Counted from the stretch's first letter, positions 8,186 through 17,366 are shown. The stretch is 64,000 nucleotides of DNA from Chlamydiales bacterium (GCA_030679955.1 JAUXSF010000030.1:62001-126000); one strand, 5' to 3'. Notes: generated from the sequence alone by a model not told the origin. Numbers and translations: made by a program.

Positions 8186-9301
8186 ATGCGTGTGAGTTTT
8201 GATGAAGGTGTGGAGCTATTTCGCAATGCACCGCTAGAGGAGTTGCAGGAACGAGCTGTGGCAATCCGCAATGCTAAGAATCCGCCCAATCGTGTAACTT
8301 TTGTATTAGACTCAAACCCGAATTACACGAATGTCTGCAACGCAGACTGCTCTTTCTGCGCCTTCTACCGCCACGGTGCTGCTAAGGACGCGTACGAGAA
8401 AAGCGTGGATCAGGTGATGGAACACATGGACTTCGCCCGCCGTGCTGGCTTGACAACTGTGTTACTACAAGGCGGTCTGAACGATAACCTTAAGCTAGAT
8501 TACTACGTGGAGATCATCCGCCGCGTCGTTAGCGACTACCCGGATATTCATCCGCACTTTTTCACCGCTCCGGAAATATGGAACTGCGCACGCGTGTCTA
8601 ATAAATCGATCCGCGAAGTTCTGCAGGCATTGTGGGATGCGGGACAGCGCACCTTGCCGGGTGGGGGAGCGGAGATACTGTCCGAGCGTGTTCGTTTGGC
8701 CATATCCCCAAAAAAGATGGCTCCCAATGCCTGGAAAGAAGTGCACTGTACAGCGCATGAAATCGGCTTCCGCAGCACCGCCACCATGATGTATGGACAC
8801 GTGGAAGAGCCAGAAGATATCGTAGAACACATGGAAACAATTCGTAGCCTCCAGGATAAGATTCCAGGCTTTACATCGTTTGTTCCATGGAGCTACAAGC
8901 GCGACCGCACAGCCTTGCGCCGCACAGTGAAGAGCTGGGTCGGCAAGGATCCCTATTTCCGCCTTCTAGCGTTCGCACGCATCTATCTGGATAACTTCGA
9001 CCACATCAGCGCTTCTTGGTTTGGTGAGGGTAAGGAAATTGGAATAAAAGCTTTGCATTATGGCGCCGACGATTTTGGCGGCACGATTATCGAGGAAAAT
9101 GTTCACCGGGCTACCGGCCATATTAATAAGACCGACCACCAGCAGATGCTTGAAATGATTCGCGAAGCAGGCTTTGAGCCGGCGCAACGAAATACTTTCT
9201 ATGACATTTTGCGCACCTACGAGGGGGTCGATGCCGTGGAAGTGCCTACGGATGGACGCATTAAAGAGGCCGACCGTCTTCCTATGCTAACAATTATTTA
9301 A
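8186..9301 (+). CDS. mqnC: Cyclic dehypoxanthine futalosine synthase (radical SAM)
   Basis: MqnC cyclises dehypoxanthine futalosine in the futalosine route to menaquinone, the route known in Chlamydiae. The 371-residue product carries the radical-SAM CxxxCxxC at C51, C55 and C58 within NYTNVCNADCSFCAFYR, then VLLQGGLN, TLPGGGAEIL, STATMMYGHVE and FVPWSYKR. The PGGGAEIL and ATMMYGH motifs are shared with MqnE; the VTFVLDSNPNYTN start and overall length favour MqnC. The ATG follows a weak ribosome site (AAAGGGG). The position after miaA matches CT767. Confidence 0.9.
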   Translation: MRVSFDEGVELFRNAPLEELQERAVAIRNAKNPPNRVTFVLDSNPNYTNVCNADCSFCAFYRHGAAKDAYEKSVDQVMEHMDFARRAGLTTVLLQGGLNDNLKLDYYVEIIRRVVSDYPDIHPHFFTAPEIWNCARVSNKSIREVLQALWDAGQRTLPGGGAEILSERVRLAISPKKMAPNAWKEVHCTAHEIGFRSTATMMYGHVEEPEDIVEHMETIRSLQDKIPGFTSFVPWSYKRDRTALRRTVKSWVGKDPYFRLLAFARIYLDNFDHISASWFGEGKEIGIKALHYGADDFGGTIIEENVHRATGHINKTDHQQMLEMIREAGFEPAQRNTFYDILRTYEGVDAVEVPTDGRIKEADRLPMLTII

Positions 9302-9310
9302 CATGGAATC

Positions 9311-9374
9311 TAAACGCAAAGGCGCAGAGACGCAGAGGGATTTTTCTCTTTGCGTCTTCGCGCCTTTGCGTTTA
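9311..9374. repeat. Family A palindromic repeat, copy 2
   Basis: A compact hairpin with perfect 15-bp outer arms (taaacgcaaaggcgc at 9311-9325 and its complement at 9360-9374). It directly follows the mqnC stop codon and may act as its terminator. Confidence 0.85.
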
Positions 9375-9471
9375 ATTCCTCCTTTAGCTGTAAAAATACT
9401 TTACCGAAAAGACGTCCTTACCTAAAATCGCCAATACCGTGATTCCTGGTTTTCCCATATTAAGGCAAATG

Positions 9472-11085
9472 ATGAGCGATTCAGAAGAAGCTAGTATTCC
9501 CCCTGCGACGACCCCCGAGCAAGAACCTGTTGAGAAACGCGACACTTTTAGTCTCGAGACGGCACTGGCAGACATTAGCAAGGCTGAAGGCCTCGAAGGT
9601 AAGCTGCAGGCTACCATTGACTTTATGGAGCGAGCCCTGGCACAGATCGGTGCGCCACAATTCAAGAGCTTTTGGGAGCTACGAAAGACAGCTTTAGAGC
9701 TGTTCAAAGATAATATTAACCCTATTGTACGCGCTCAATTATGGGCCCGCTACACCGAGCTTACCAAAGAAGCGCGCCGTTTGAAGGAAATCCTCGACGA
9801 ACAGTCCGCCTTTGCTGTAGAGCAGATAGAGATCGCTATTAAGGCCCTGGAAGATGAGCTAGCAGCCTTTGCTGAGCGCCTTGCCAATGCCACCAATGTT
9901 GATTTTGGTGCTCGCAGCGTATCCCTTGAGCCAAGGGAAGAATATTATGCCTCCACTCAGAAAGAGCTAGCGCTTTTAAACGCAGAAGCTTCGCGCATCA
10001 ATGCATTGCGCAAAGAGCTCATTAAGACAGAAATGCGTGTTCGTCAGAAGAACAAGTTCTTCCAGCGTCTTAGCGCAGCCGGCGACCATGTTTTCCCACG
10101 ACGCAAAGACCTCATAAAAGATATTAGCGAGAACTTTATCGCCGACATCGAAGGCTTCATCAGCAGAAACTTTGGTGAGGAAGATATCGGTGAGTCATTA
10201 TTCTTTCTACGCGAAGAAATTAAGTCTCTACAGACTATCGCCAAAGTTCTTACTCTAAATACTCGCAGCTTTACCCACACACGCACTCGCCTTAGCGAGG
10301 GATGGGACAAGGTCAAGCAGAGCGAAAAAGACCGTAAGCGAGAGCGCGTCAAGAAGAAGGCTGTCTTTAAACAGAATGCAGACGCTATCGAAGAAAAAAT
10401 CAGCGCTATCTCCAAGCAACTGAGCGAAGGCGCCATTTCTTTCGACGACGCGAACAAACAGCTAGAGGCTGTTAGTTCCGAGATGCGCTCTGTTGAGCTA
10501 GGGCGTGATGAGCTGCAAGAGCTGCGTGGCAAGCTACAAGACGCCTTTAAGCCTATAAGAGATAAAATTAAAGAAGCCGAGGGCGAACGCCGCCGCGAAG
10601 AGCAAGAGCGCGAACGCTCTCGCCGCGCTAAGGTAACCTCGTTGCAAGCACGTGTGGAAGCGCTCATCAATGACAATGCTGAACTGACATTGGAACAGGT
10701 TGAGGCTGAACGTGACGCTATCCTAGCTGATGCCACGGACAAAGAAGTTAGCAAGTTAGAGAGACTAGACATTGAAAAACGTCTAAAACCTGTACGTGAT
10801 GTATTGGCCGACAAAAAGGCACAAGCTTTGATGCATCTATCCAAAGATGACCAAGAAGCTCTTAGCCAATTGCGCGACGTTTTGAAAGAGAAGAATGCTC
10901 TGCGTCAAGAAATTAAGGCGCAATTGCAGCAGTTTAGAAAGACACTTGGCGGTTCTGGGCTTGATTTTGAACAGGCAATGAAGATAAACGATCAACAGAA
11001 GCTAGAAAAAGAGCGTCTGGAAAAAGCTGAGCAGTCCATAGCTGAAATTGCACAGAAAATTGCTGAGCTGGAGGCTTCAAGCTAA
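9472..11085 (+). CDS. Large coiled-coil protein, conserved chlamydial position (CT768-like)
   Basis: A 538-residue, strongly charged, almost wholly helical protein with long heptad-like stretches rich in Glu, Lys, Arg and Ala (for example RRREEQERERSRRAK and EKERLEKAEQSIAEIAQK near the C-terminus). No catalytic motif, signal peptide or membrane segment is seen. An acidic, proline-rich tail of about 30 residues opens the protein. I set the start at ATG 9472 (MSDSEEAS) because AAGG lies 6 bp upstream; ATG 9469 and GTG 9439 are in frame. Between mqnC and rsfS it occupies the place of CT768 of C. trachomatis, also a coiled-coil protein of unknown function. Function unknown; a structural or scaffolding role is only a guess. 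Confidence 0.8.
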   Translation: MSDSEEASIPPATTPEQEPVEKRDTFSLETALADISKAEGLEGKLQATIDFMERALAQIGAPQFKSFWELRKTALELFKDNINPIVRAQLWARYTELTKEARRLKEILDEQSAFAVEQIEIAIKALEDELAAFAERLANATNVDFGARSVSLEPREEYYASTQKELALLNAEASRINALRKELIKTEMRVRQKNKFFQRLSAAGDHVFPRRKDLIKDISENFIADIEGFISRNFGEEDIGESLFFLREEIKSLQTIAKVLTLNTRSFTHTRTRLSEGWDKVKQSEKDRKRERVKKKAVFKQNADAIEEKISAISKQLSEGAISFDDANKQLEAVSSEMRSVELGRDELQELRGKLQDAFKPIRDKIKEAEGERRREEQERERSRRAKVTSLQARVEALINDNAELTLEQVEAERDAILADATDKEVSKLERLDIEKRLKPVRDVLADKKAQALMHLSKDDQEALSQLRDVLKEKNALRQEIKAQLQQFRKTLGGSGLDFEQAMKINDQQKLEKERLEKAEQSIAEIAQKIAELEASS

Positions 11086-11102
11086 CAGCCAGAGGGGGAA
11101 GG

Positions 11103-11753
11103 GTGTCAGTAGGAAGTATCGATGCATTTGACCTAGATCATACTTTGATCAAAGCCAATGCTAGCTTCCGTTTTGGCGCCTATCTTTTCCGCAAAAAGGT
11201 CTTTAACGTACTGGACCTCATCTCTTTGCTCTCTTTTTATGCTCGGTTCAAGTTCTTTGGTATGCCTGTCTATGAGCTGCACCATAAAGCATTTCAAACG
11301 CTCTTCAAAGGCCGTCTCCTCTTACAGATGCGAACATATGTTGACTCATTTTTAGATGAGCATCTGGTTGAGCTGTTCTATCCCCCTGCTATTGAGCGAC
11401 TTAGAGACGCTCAGCATCAAGATCATGTCACAGCTATTTTCTCTAGCTCGCCAGACTTTTTGGTAGAACCCATAGCTAAACGTTTAGGGGTCCACTATTG
11501 GGGTGGCTCTAGCTATGATGTTGGCAGCACTGGCTGCTTTCAAGCTGTTTCCAAGGTTTTGGAAGGAGAGGATAAAGTCACTTTACTTCAGAGATTGGTA
11601 GAGGGCTTGGGTGTTGGTCTCGATTCTGTGACGGTTTATTCTGATAGCATGTTGGATCTACCTTTTCTAAAAGCTGCGGGGAAAGCTGTGGCTGTCAATC
11701 CTGATAAAGAGCTAAGGGCTCTTAGTGTCCAGCAAGGCTGGGAAGTCATCTAG
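11103..11753 (+). CDS. HAD-superfamily hydrolase, phosphoserine phosphatase-like (subclass IB)
   Basis: All four HAD motifs are visible in this 216-residue protein: motif I DAFDLDHTLIKAN (nucleophile Asp), motif II Ser in AIFSSSPDF, motif III Lys near VLEGEDKVTLL, and motif IV VTVYSDSMLDLPFLKAAG. The all-helical cap between motifs I and II is typical of subclass IB, as in SerB and sn-glycerol or lipid phosphate phosphatases. The substrate is unknown. The GTG start follows a strong GAGGGGGAAGG site. It lies 17 bp after the coiled-coil gene and is probably co-transcribed with it. Confidence 0.82.
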   Translation: MSVGSIDAFDLDHTLIKANASFRFGAYLFRKKVFNVLDLISLLSFYARFKFFGMPVYELHHKAFQTLFKGRLLLQMRTYVDSFLDEHLVELFYPPAIERLRDAQHQDHVTAIFSSSPDFLVEPIAKRLGVHYWGGSSYDVGSTGCFQAVSKVLEGEDKVTLLQRLVEGLGVGLDSVTVYSDSMLDLPFLKAAGKAVAVNPDKELRALSVQQGWEVI

Positions 11754-11759
11754 CAGAGG

Positions 11760-11840
11760 AATTTAACGCAAAGGCGCCAAGGCGCAAAGGAGATCGATCT
11801 CCTTTGCGCCTTGGCGTCTCTGTGTCTTTGCGTTTAAATT
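11760..11840. repeat. Family A palindromic repeat, copy 3
   Basis: The inner part is a perfect palindrome centred on agatcgatct (arms cgccaaggcgcaaagg and complement). The outer arms are aatttaacgcaaag and ctttgcgtttaaatt. It lies just after the HAD gene stop codon and before glnA. Confidence 0.85.
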
Positions 11841-11892
11841 TTTCTTATATTTCATGGTGTTGTACTCTTCGAAAATAATTATGGAGGAAGCT

Positions 11893-14088
11893 ATGAACGT
11901 TCGCATGCACGCCCTACAGACCATCAGCCACCGAACACCGACCACTCACGCTTGTACAAATGGTGATAGACGCCGTAGCACCGTGGACGATTTTGGAGCC
12001 TACGTCTTTAACCGTGCTGTCATGCAACGCATGTTACCTCCTGCAGTTTACGACAACGTAATCAATGCTATGGAAGGCAAGGAGAAGATCCGCCCTGAAC
12101 ATGCTGACACCATTGCTGGAGCCATGAAAGATTGGGCGATCAGCTTGGGAGCAACACACTATACGCACTGGTTTCAGCCTCTGACTGGCATGTCAGCTGA
12201 AAAGCACGACGCCTTTATTGATTGGCACTCTCCCGACCGCGTGATCGAGCGCTTCGTTGGCCGCCAGTTGCTTCAGGGCGAGCCGGATGCCTCATCCTTT
12301 CCTTCAGGAGGCCTGCGCAGCACCTTTGAAGCTCGCGGCTATACTGGATGGGATCCATCATCACCGGTTTTTGTCTGGAAGGCATCCTCTGGCGCTACAC
12401 TGTGTGTTCCCTCCGTCTACTTTTCTTGGAACGGTCAAGCTCTTGATCACAAGCTTCCACTACTTCGCTCAGAAAAAAAGCTCTGCAATCAAGTGCTGCG
12501 GCTCCTAAAAATGACGGGCATTCAAGCTCATGCAGTTTTTAGCACAGTGGGCTTTGAGCAAGAGTACTTTATCATCGACCGTGTCATGCGCGACTACAGA
12601 CCCGATTTAGCATTGGCAGGACGCACTGTTTTTGGCGCACCCTCGGCAAAAGGACAACAGCTACAGGATCACTACTTTGGCGCCGTTAAAGAACGTGTTC
12701 TGAGCTTTATGGATGACTTTGAGAAGCTCGCTTTTGAACTAGGCATCCCTGTTAAAACACGACACAATGAGGTAGCCCCTGCTCAGCACGAGGTCGCACC
12801 TGTCTACGAACGTATTTCTGTTGCTGTGGATCACAATATCCTGCTGATGGAGCTAATGCGTAAGGTAGCTGGGCGCCACAAGTTGGTCTGTCTGCTACAC
12901 GAGAAGCCTTTTGCTGGTCTTAACGGTTCCGGCAAACACGCCAATTGGTCACTAGCAACCGATACAGGCATCAATCTTTTGAACCCTACAGATACTCCAG
13001 AGAATAACTGGCACTTCTTAGTGATGTTAGCAGCTGTGTTAACCGCCGTTCATAGACATTCGGCGCTGTTACGCTGCTCAGTTGGTTCAGCCTCTAACGA
13101 CCTGCGCTTGGGTGGGCATGAGGCTCCTCCGGCCATTATGTCGATTTATTTAGGAGAGGTTCTGGAGAGTGTTGTGGACGATGTTATTGCCGGTCGTGGA
13201 CAAAAGAGCGATCGTAAGAAGGACGGTTTCAATCTTGGCGTGATACCAGATTTGCCTAAAGACAACAGCGATCGCAACCGCACTTCTCCCTTTGCATTTA
13301 CTGGCAATAAGTTTGAATTCCGCGCCGTCGGAGGCGGGTCTAACCCGGCCTTTGCTGTTACCACACTAAATAGTATCGTTGCCGAAAGCTTGGAAGAGAT
13401 TCTCGATGACGTAGAGAAATATGTGGGTAAAAGCGGCGGAAAGCACTCGTTGCAGCTGAACGAAGCTCTGCTACCTGTTTTACAGAAGTACTTTAAAGCC
13501 GCTCGCGGAGTTTGTTTCTCGGGCGATAACTACAGTGCTGCTTGGGCACAAGAGGCTAAGCGTCGACGTCTTCCTAACATACAAAAATCTGTCTATGCTT
13601 TCGATGAATTGGTCACCAAGCAGGCCGCACAAGCCTTTCGCGATGTGATGACAGAGGAAGAGCTGCAAAGCCGCTACGAGGTATTTGTAGAGATTTATGG
13701 CCACATCATCGATATTGAATCCAAACTGATGACTGAACTGTTCTCGACACATGTTCTACCACCAGCTTTACGCTTCCAGCGTGACCTTTCAGATAGCATT
13801 AGTCGCAGCGCTGACGTTCTGGGGCGAAAAGGAGCTTTTGATCAGCAGAGGCAGCTTTTGCAAGTACTCAACGAACTCATTGAGGCTGGATCCATACGCG
13901 CTCGAGATCTGGAAGAAGTGCGGAATAAAGTCAGCAAGCTGCCTAACAGCAAGCGTAGCCATGGCTATTGCGAGTTAGTTGTAGAGGCCGGAAACGACCT
14001 TAGAAAAGTAGTCGATGAACTCGAAACAATTATTGACGATGAACTTTGGACTTTGCCGAAGTATCGCGAGATCCTTTTCTCGCTTTAA
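11893..14088 (+). CDS. glnN: Type III glutamine synthetase (GlnN)
   Basis: The 731-residue protein is the right size for GSIII, far longer than GSI or GSII. It makes glutamine from glutamate, ammonia and ATP as a large cytoplasmic oligomer. Diagnostic stretches are THYTHWFQPLTG, KHDAFIDW, the GSIII-type FEARGYTGWDPSSPVF, AGFEQEYF-like VGFEQEYFIIDR, RHNEVAPAQHEVAPVYE, the ATP-binding LHEKPFAGLNGSGKH and FRAVGGGSNPAFA. I chose ATG 11893 because GGAGG lies 5 bp upstream; an upstream in-frame ATG at 11854 has no ribosome site. Chlamydia species lack glutamine synthetase as far as I know, so this is an extra insertion into the otherwise syntenic block. A hairpin follows the stop codon. Confidence 0.93.
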   Translation: MNVRMHALQTISHRTPTTHACTNGDRRRSTVDDFGAYVFNRAVMQRMLPPAVYDNVINAMEGKEKIRPEHADTIAGAMKDWAISLGATHYTHWFQPLTGMSAEKHDAFIDWHSPDRVIERFVGRQLLQGEPDASSFPSGGLRSTFEARGYTGWDPSSPVFVWKASSGATLCVPSVYFSWNGQALDHKLPLLRSEKKLCNQVLRLLKMTGIQAHAVFSTVGFEQEYFIIDRVMRDYRPDLALAGRTVFGAPSAKGQQLQDHYFGAVKERVLSFMDDFEKLAFELGIPVKTRHNEVAPAQHEVAPVYERISVAVDHNILLMELMRKVAGRHKLVCLLHEKPFAGLNGSGKHANWSLATDTGINLLNPTDTPENNWHFLVMLAAVLTAVHRHSALLRCSVGSASNDLRLGGHEAPPAIMSIYLGEVLESVVDDVIAGRGQKSDRKKDGFNLGVIPDLPKDNSDRNRTSPFAFTGNKFEFRAVGGGSNPAFAVTTLNSIVAESLEEILDDVEKYVGKSGGKHSLQLNEALLPVLQKYFKAARGVCFSGDNYSAAWAQEAKRRRLPNIQKSVYAFDELVTKQAAQAFRDVMTEEELQSRYEVFVEIYGHIIDIESKLMTELFSTHVLPPALRFQRDLSDSISRSADVLGRKGAFDQQRQLLQVLNELIEAGSIRARDLEEVRNKVSKLPNSKRSHGYCELVVEAGNDLRKVVDELETIIDDELWTLPKYREILFSL

Positions 14089-14095
14089 GCAATGG

Positions 14096-14165
14096 ATAAA
14101 GGACCCAAAGGACATAAACGACCTAAAAAAGCTAAGTTACTGTTTTAGGTCCTTTACGTTTTTTT
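14096..14165 (+). terminator. Family B repeat copy 2, terminator-like
   Basis: Left arm blocks aaaggaccc and cgacctaaaa pair with ttttaggtcctttacg, followed by a run of T (14160-14165). It lies directly after the glnN stop codon and has the form of an intrinsic terminator built from the family B repeat. Confidence 0.65.
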
Positions 14166-14185
14166 GGAATAATAAAGGGCAGGGG

Positions 14186-14791
14186 ATGGCACAAATAGGC
14201 TTTTTGGGTGGGACCTTTGATCCCCCACATAACGGACATTTGAGTTTAGCCCTTTCCTTAATGGAGGCGCATGGGCTAGAAGAGGTTTGGTTTTGCCCTG
14301 CCTCCACTAATCCATTTAAAAAAGATCGTTTAACTACGGATCCTCACCATCGCCTGCAAATGGCAAGGTTGGCGACACAAGACATTCCCCAGTTTCATGT
14401 TTTGGACGTAGAACATCAAAGGGAAGGGGTATCCTATACCATCGATACCGTGCGTCACTTAGTCGCGGAAGAAAGTAAAAAAGAATCTCCACGCCAAATT
14501 CGCTTACTTCTTGGTACGGATACAGCAGCGGAGTTGCCACTTTGGCGAGAAGTAAAGGAAATTATTCTTTTGGCGCCGCCTTTGGTCGGATCCCGCAGCG
14601 GAGACTTTCCAGTGTTATCTCCGGAAGCTAGCGAAGAAATTTTTGAAGCCCTAGAGAAAGGGCGTACAAAAATTCCTTTACTGGACATTAGTAGCACGGA
14701 AATCCGGCGCCGCATCCGTTCTCGTCTTTTCTGCGGCCATCTTCTTCCATCAAAAGTGGTAGACTACATTTATAATCATCATTTATACTAG
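14186..14791 (+). CDS. nadD: Nicotinate-nucleotide adenylyltransferase
   Basis: NadD joins nicotinate mononucleotide with ATP to give deamido-NAD. The 201-residue protein shows the adenylyltransferase start GFLGGTFDPPHNGHLSLA, WFCPASTNPFKKD, LLGTDTAAELPLW and the late ISSTEIRRRI motif. Start at ATG 14186 is fixed by the family N-terminus and the GCAGGGG site just before it; the frame is open further upstream into glnN. NadD and RsfS are neighbours in many bacteria, and here rsfS follows after 112 bp. Confidence 0.93.
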   Translation: MAQIGFLGGTFDPPHNGHLSLALSLMEAHGLEEVWFCPASTNPFKKDRLTTDPHHRLQMARLATQDIPQFHVLDVEHQREGVSYTIDTVRHLVAEESKKESPRQIRLLLGTDTAAELPLWREVKEIILLAPPLVGSRSGDFPVLSPEASEEIFEALEKGRTKIPLLDISSTEIRRRIRSRLFCGHLLPSKVVDYIYNHHLY

Positions 14792-14903
14792 AGCGCTTTA
14801 GATGGACCGGTATAACTTTGCTGTTTCCGGTCCCAAAAATAGTGTAAATGAGCCTGATGCTATACGCAAAGCGCGCGACACGTAACAATGTAAGTTTGAC
14901 CGC

Positions 14904-15299
14904 ATGACGAAAAAGGAAAATTCCGAGTTAGAGGAAATTGTACAGGGGATTCAGGATAAAAAAGGCTTCAATATCCTTGTTTTGGATGTTCAAGAAATTT
15001 CCTCACTCACGTATTATTTTGTTCTTGCCGAAGGTCGCGTAGAGCGACACCTCAAAGCTATTAGCGATGAGGTTTTAGAACGAATGCGTAAAATGGGCCA
15101 CAAGCCTCTGATGGTTGAAGGGGAAGATGGTGGAGACTGGGTTGTCATCGACTTCGGTGATATCATGGTTCACCTCTTTAAGCCCTCCGTCCGTGAAAAA
15201 TACGGTCTGGAAGAGGTCTGGCGCGATAGTAAGCTCGTTGACTGCGGGATCGATGAAAAGGCAAACGCTGACAATAGCGCTGATTTGAACGATTTTTAG
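14904..15299 (+). CDS. rsfS: Ribosomal silencing factor RsfS (Iojap/YbeB)
   Basis: RsfS binds ribosomal protein uL14 and blocks subunit joining in starvation. The 131-residue product has the family core: LEEIVQGIQDKKGFNILVLD, YYFVLAEGRVERHLKAI and WVVIDFGDIMVHLFKPSVREKY (split here by the read, with the conserved D-x-x-D and H-x-F). A short acidic tail (ADNSADLNDF) extends the C-terminus. Position matches CT769, and the SUI1-like gene starts 6 bp later. Confidence 0.93.
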   Translation: MTKKENSELEEIVQGIQDKKGFNILVLDVQEISSLTYYFVLAEGRVERHLKAISDEVLERMRKMGHKPLMVEGEDGGDWVVIDFGDIMVHLFKPSVREKYGLEEVWRDSKLVDCGIDEKANADNSADLNDF

Positions 15300-15305
15300 G
15301 GACGT

Positions 15306-15590
15306 ATGCCTTTCACAGTCGATGGACAATGGGTTCCTTCTAAATCCGGAGCCACGGGCCAGCCGCCAAAGCGGCCGGTAAAGGTGAGGAAAGAGAAGCG
15401 CGGGAATGCAGTGGTAACGGTAGTGATTAACCTACCAGCCACTGAGGAAGAACTAAAAGAACTTGGTTCATTCCTGAAAAAGCGACTTGGCGGCGGCGGT
15501 ACTGTTAAGAACGGTGTGATCGAAGTCCAAGGGGACAAAGAAGAATTAGTCCGTAAGCTGCTGCTAGAAAAAGGTATTAAAGCTCAATAG
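15306..15590 (+). CDS. SUI1/eIF1-like translation factor (YciH family)
   Basis: A 94-residue protein with the full SUI1 core: AVVTVVINLPATEEELKELG, LKKRLGGGGTVKNG, IEVQGDKEELV and LLLEKGIK. Eukaryotic eIF1 polices start-codon choice; bacterial YciH-type proteins are less understood and may influence initiation fidelity. The short N-terminal tail is basic and proline-rich. It lies between rsfS (6 bp upstream) and fabF (37 bp downstream), so a translation-linked operon is plausible. Confidence 0.85.
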   Translation: MPFTVDGQWVPSKSGATGQPPKRPVKVRKEKRGNAVVTVVINLPATEEELKELGSFLKKRLGGGGTVKNGVIEVQGDKEELVRKLLLEKGIKAQ

Positions 15591-15627
15591 CCAGTAAAAG
15601 GTAACTAAAGGAACAAGTGGGAGTATT

Positions 15628-16875
15628 ATGGATAGAAAGCGAATCGTCGTAACGGGAATGGGCGTGTGTTCTTGTTTCGGCAACGACGTCGATGTCTTTT
15701 ACAAGCAGTTGCTGGCTGGCAAAAGCGGCGTAGGACCTATCGATCGCTTCCCTTGTGCTGAGTACCCAACTCGCTTTGCAGCGAGTATACACAATTTTGA
15801 TGACGAAGGGTATGTCGACAAGAAGCTACGTCGCCGTATTGACACCTACATGGCTTATGCCATCGTAGCGGGTAAGAAAGCCCTACAGTTTGGCAATATC
15901 GATGCTGAACAGCTAGAAAAGTTTGATAAAGAGCGTTGTGGCGTACTGATTGGTTCCGGTATGGGTGGTATGTCCGTATATCTCGACAACATTAAAGTGC
16001 TTTTTGAGCGCGGTCACAGCAAACTCTCTCCCTTCTTCATACCTTACACACTGACCAATATGGGCGGTGCTTTGTTGGCGATGGATCTGGGCTTCATGGG
16101 TCCTAACTACTGTATCTCCAGCGCATGCGCTACCGGTAACTACGCGATTATTGCCGCTGCTAACCACATTCGCTCCGGCGAGGCAGACCTTATGCTCTGC
16201 GGTGGTGTTGAAGCGCCTATTAATGTCGCTGGCTTAGCTGGCTTCTGCTCTTGCAAAGCGTTATCGCGCCGTAACGATCAACCAGAGGGTGCATCACGTC
16301 CTTGGGACCGTCAGCGCGATGGTTTCGTCATGGGCGAAGGCGCTGGTATCCTGCTGTTGGAAAGCCTAGAGCATGCTAGGGCGCGTGGCGCTAATATCCT
16401 AGCCGAGTACCTCGGTGGTGGCTATTCTTGCGACGCGCACCATATCACTGAATTGCGTCCTGATGGCGCTGGCGTGGCTCTTTGCATGCGCAATGGCTTG
16501 AAAGATGCTCGTGTAAATGCTGAAGACGTTAACTACATCAACGCTCACGCTACCTCGACGCCACAAGGTGACGTTGTAGAGATCGAAGGTATCCGCAAGG
16601 TATTTAGCGATGTATCGAAGCTTACCCTGAACGCCACCAAGTCCATGATTGGACACTTGTTGGGCGGCGCCGGTGGTGTCGAAGCGATTGTATGCGTTAA
16701 AGCTATTATGGATGGTCTTTTGCACCCAACGCTGAACCAAGAAGATCGTGAAGTTGGGTTGGATCTGAACATTCCAACAACAGCTACCGAGAAAAAGGTT
16801 AAAGTAGCGCTATCGAACTCTTTTGGGTTTGGTGGACACAACGCAGCAGTTCTATTTGCGCCATTTAATGGCTAA
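15628..16875 (+). CDS. fabF: 3-oxoacyl-ACP synthase II
   Basis: FabF condenses acyl-ACP with malonyl-ACP in fatty-acid elongation. The 415-residue protein has the start RIVVTGMGVCSCFGND, the catalytic Cys in SSACATGNY (about residue 166), and the two catalytic His residues in NAHATSTPQGD (about 307) and GHLLGGAGG (about 341). The FGFGGHNAA stretch closes the thiolase fold. It corresponds to CT770. Its last 8 bp overlap the start of the nudix gene. Confidence 0.96.
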   Translation: MDRKRIVVTGMGVCSCFGNDVDVFYKQLLAGKSGVGPIDRFPCAEYPTRFAASIHNFDDEGYVDKKLRRRIDTYMAYAIVAGKKALQFGNIDAEQLEKFDKERCGVLIGSGMGGMSVYLDNIKVLFERGHSKLSPFFIPYTLTNMGGALLAMDLGFMGPNYCISSACATGNYAIIAAANHIRSGEADLMLCGGVEAPINVAGLAGFCSCKALSRRNDQPEGASRPWDRQRDGFVMGEGAGILLLESLEHARARGANILAEYLGGGYSCDAHHITELRPDGAGVALCMRNGLKDARVNAEDVNYINAHATSTPQGDVVEIEGIRKVFSDVSKLTLNATKSMIGHLLGGAGGVEAIVCVKAIMDGLLHPTLNQEDREVGLDLNIPTTATEKKVKVALSNSFGFGGHNAAVLFAPFNG

Positions 16876-17290
16876 AAAGACTGTAAAGAAAGATACGTCG
16901 TACGGCGTTATTCCATTAAGGCGCCAGGGCGATCAGTGGCAAGTGCTACTGATTCAGCATGGCGCCGGTCATTGGTCTTTTCCGAAAGGGCATATCGATG
17001 AGGGCGAAGCGCCTATCGATTGTGCTATTCGTGAGCTTTTCGAAGAGACTCAGCTCTCTGTTGTCCGCTTTCTATTAGATCGTAAGTTCATGGAGAGCTA
17101 TATGTTCTCCCATGAAGGCACGCTAATTTCCAAGACGGTAGTCTATTATGCTGCCGAAGTCACAGGAGAGGCCGTCTTTCAGCCAGAAGAGCTGCAAGAC
17201 TGTCGCTGGCTTAGCTTATCCGAAGCACGCGAGCTCATCACCTTTCCCGCCGCTCGCAAGGTTCTAGACGACCTCGTCGACCTTCTGTAG
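16868..17290 (+). CDS. Nudix hydrolase (probable diadenosine tetraphosphatase)
   Basis: A 140-residue nudix protein with the box GHIDEGEAPIDCAIRELFEE near residue 45 (GX5EX7REUXEE pattern). It begins with TSYGVIPLRRQGDQWQVLLI and includes WSFPKGHID, the form typical of Ap4A hydrolases, and corresponds to CT771. The ATG at 16868 lies inside the end of fabF (ATGGCTAA overlap), which suggests translational coupling; starting further upstream would add fabF-overlapping residues. Confidence 0.88.
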   Translation: MAKKTVKKDTSYGVIPLRRQGDQWQVLLIQHGAGHWSFPKGHIDEGEAPIDCAIRELFEETQLSVVRFLLDRKFMESYMFSHEGTLISKTVVYYAAEVTGEAVFQPEELQDCRWLSLSEARELITFPAARKVLDDLVDLL

Positions 17291-17299
17291 TTTAGGAAT

Positions 17300-17366
17300 T
17301 TTACGCAGAAGGGACGAAAGAGTCCCTATGGTCCCTTATGTCCCTTCCTTTATGCGCCTTTGCGAA
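17300..17366. repeat. Hybrid family A/B repeat (family B copy 3)
   Basis: Family B blocks (agggacgaaagagtccctat and ggtcccttatgtccctt) are enclosed by family A-like ends (ttttacgcagaa at the left, gcgcctttgcgaaaa at the right). It follows the nudix gene and suggests that A and B repeats can combine. Confidence 0.65.

Noticed and set aside
10044-10844. A long 266-codon minus-strand ORF opposite the coiled-coil gene
   Set aside because: A Ser/Arg-rich shadow frame caused by the Glu/Lys/Ala-rich codons on the plus strand; the plus-strand frame is syntenic and full length.
14801-14884. A 27-codon ORF between nadD and rsfS starting MDRYNFAVSG
   Set aside because: No ribosome site and no sign of selection; the segment could as well be a leader. 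Not listed as a gene.
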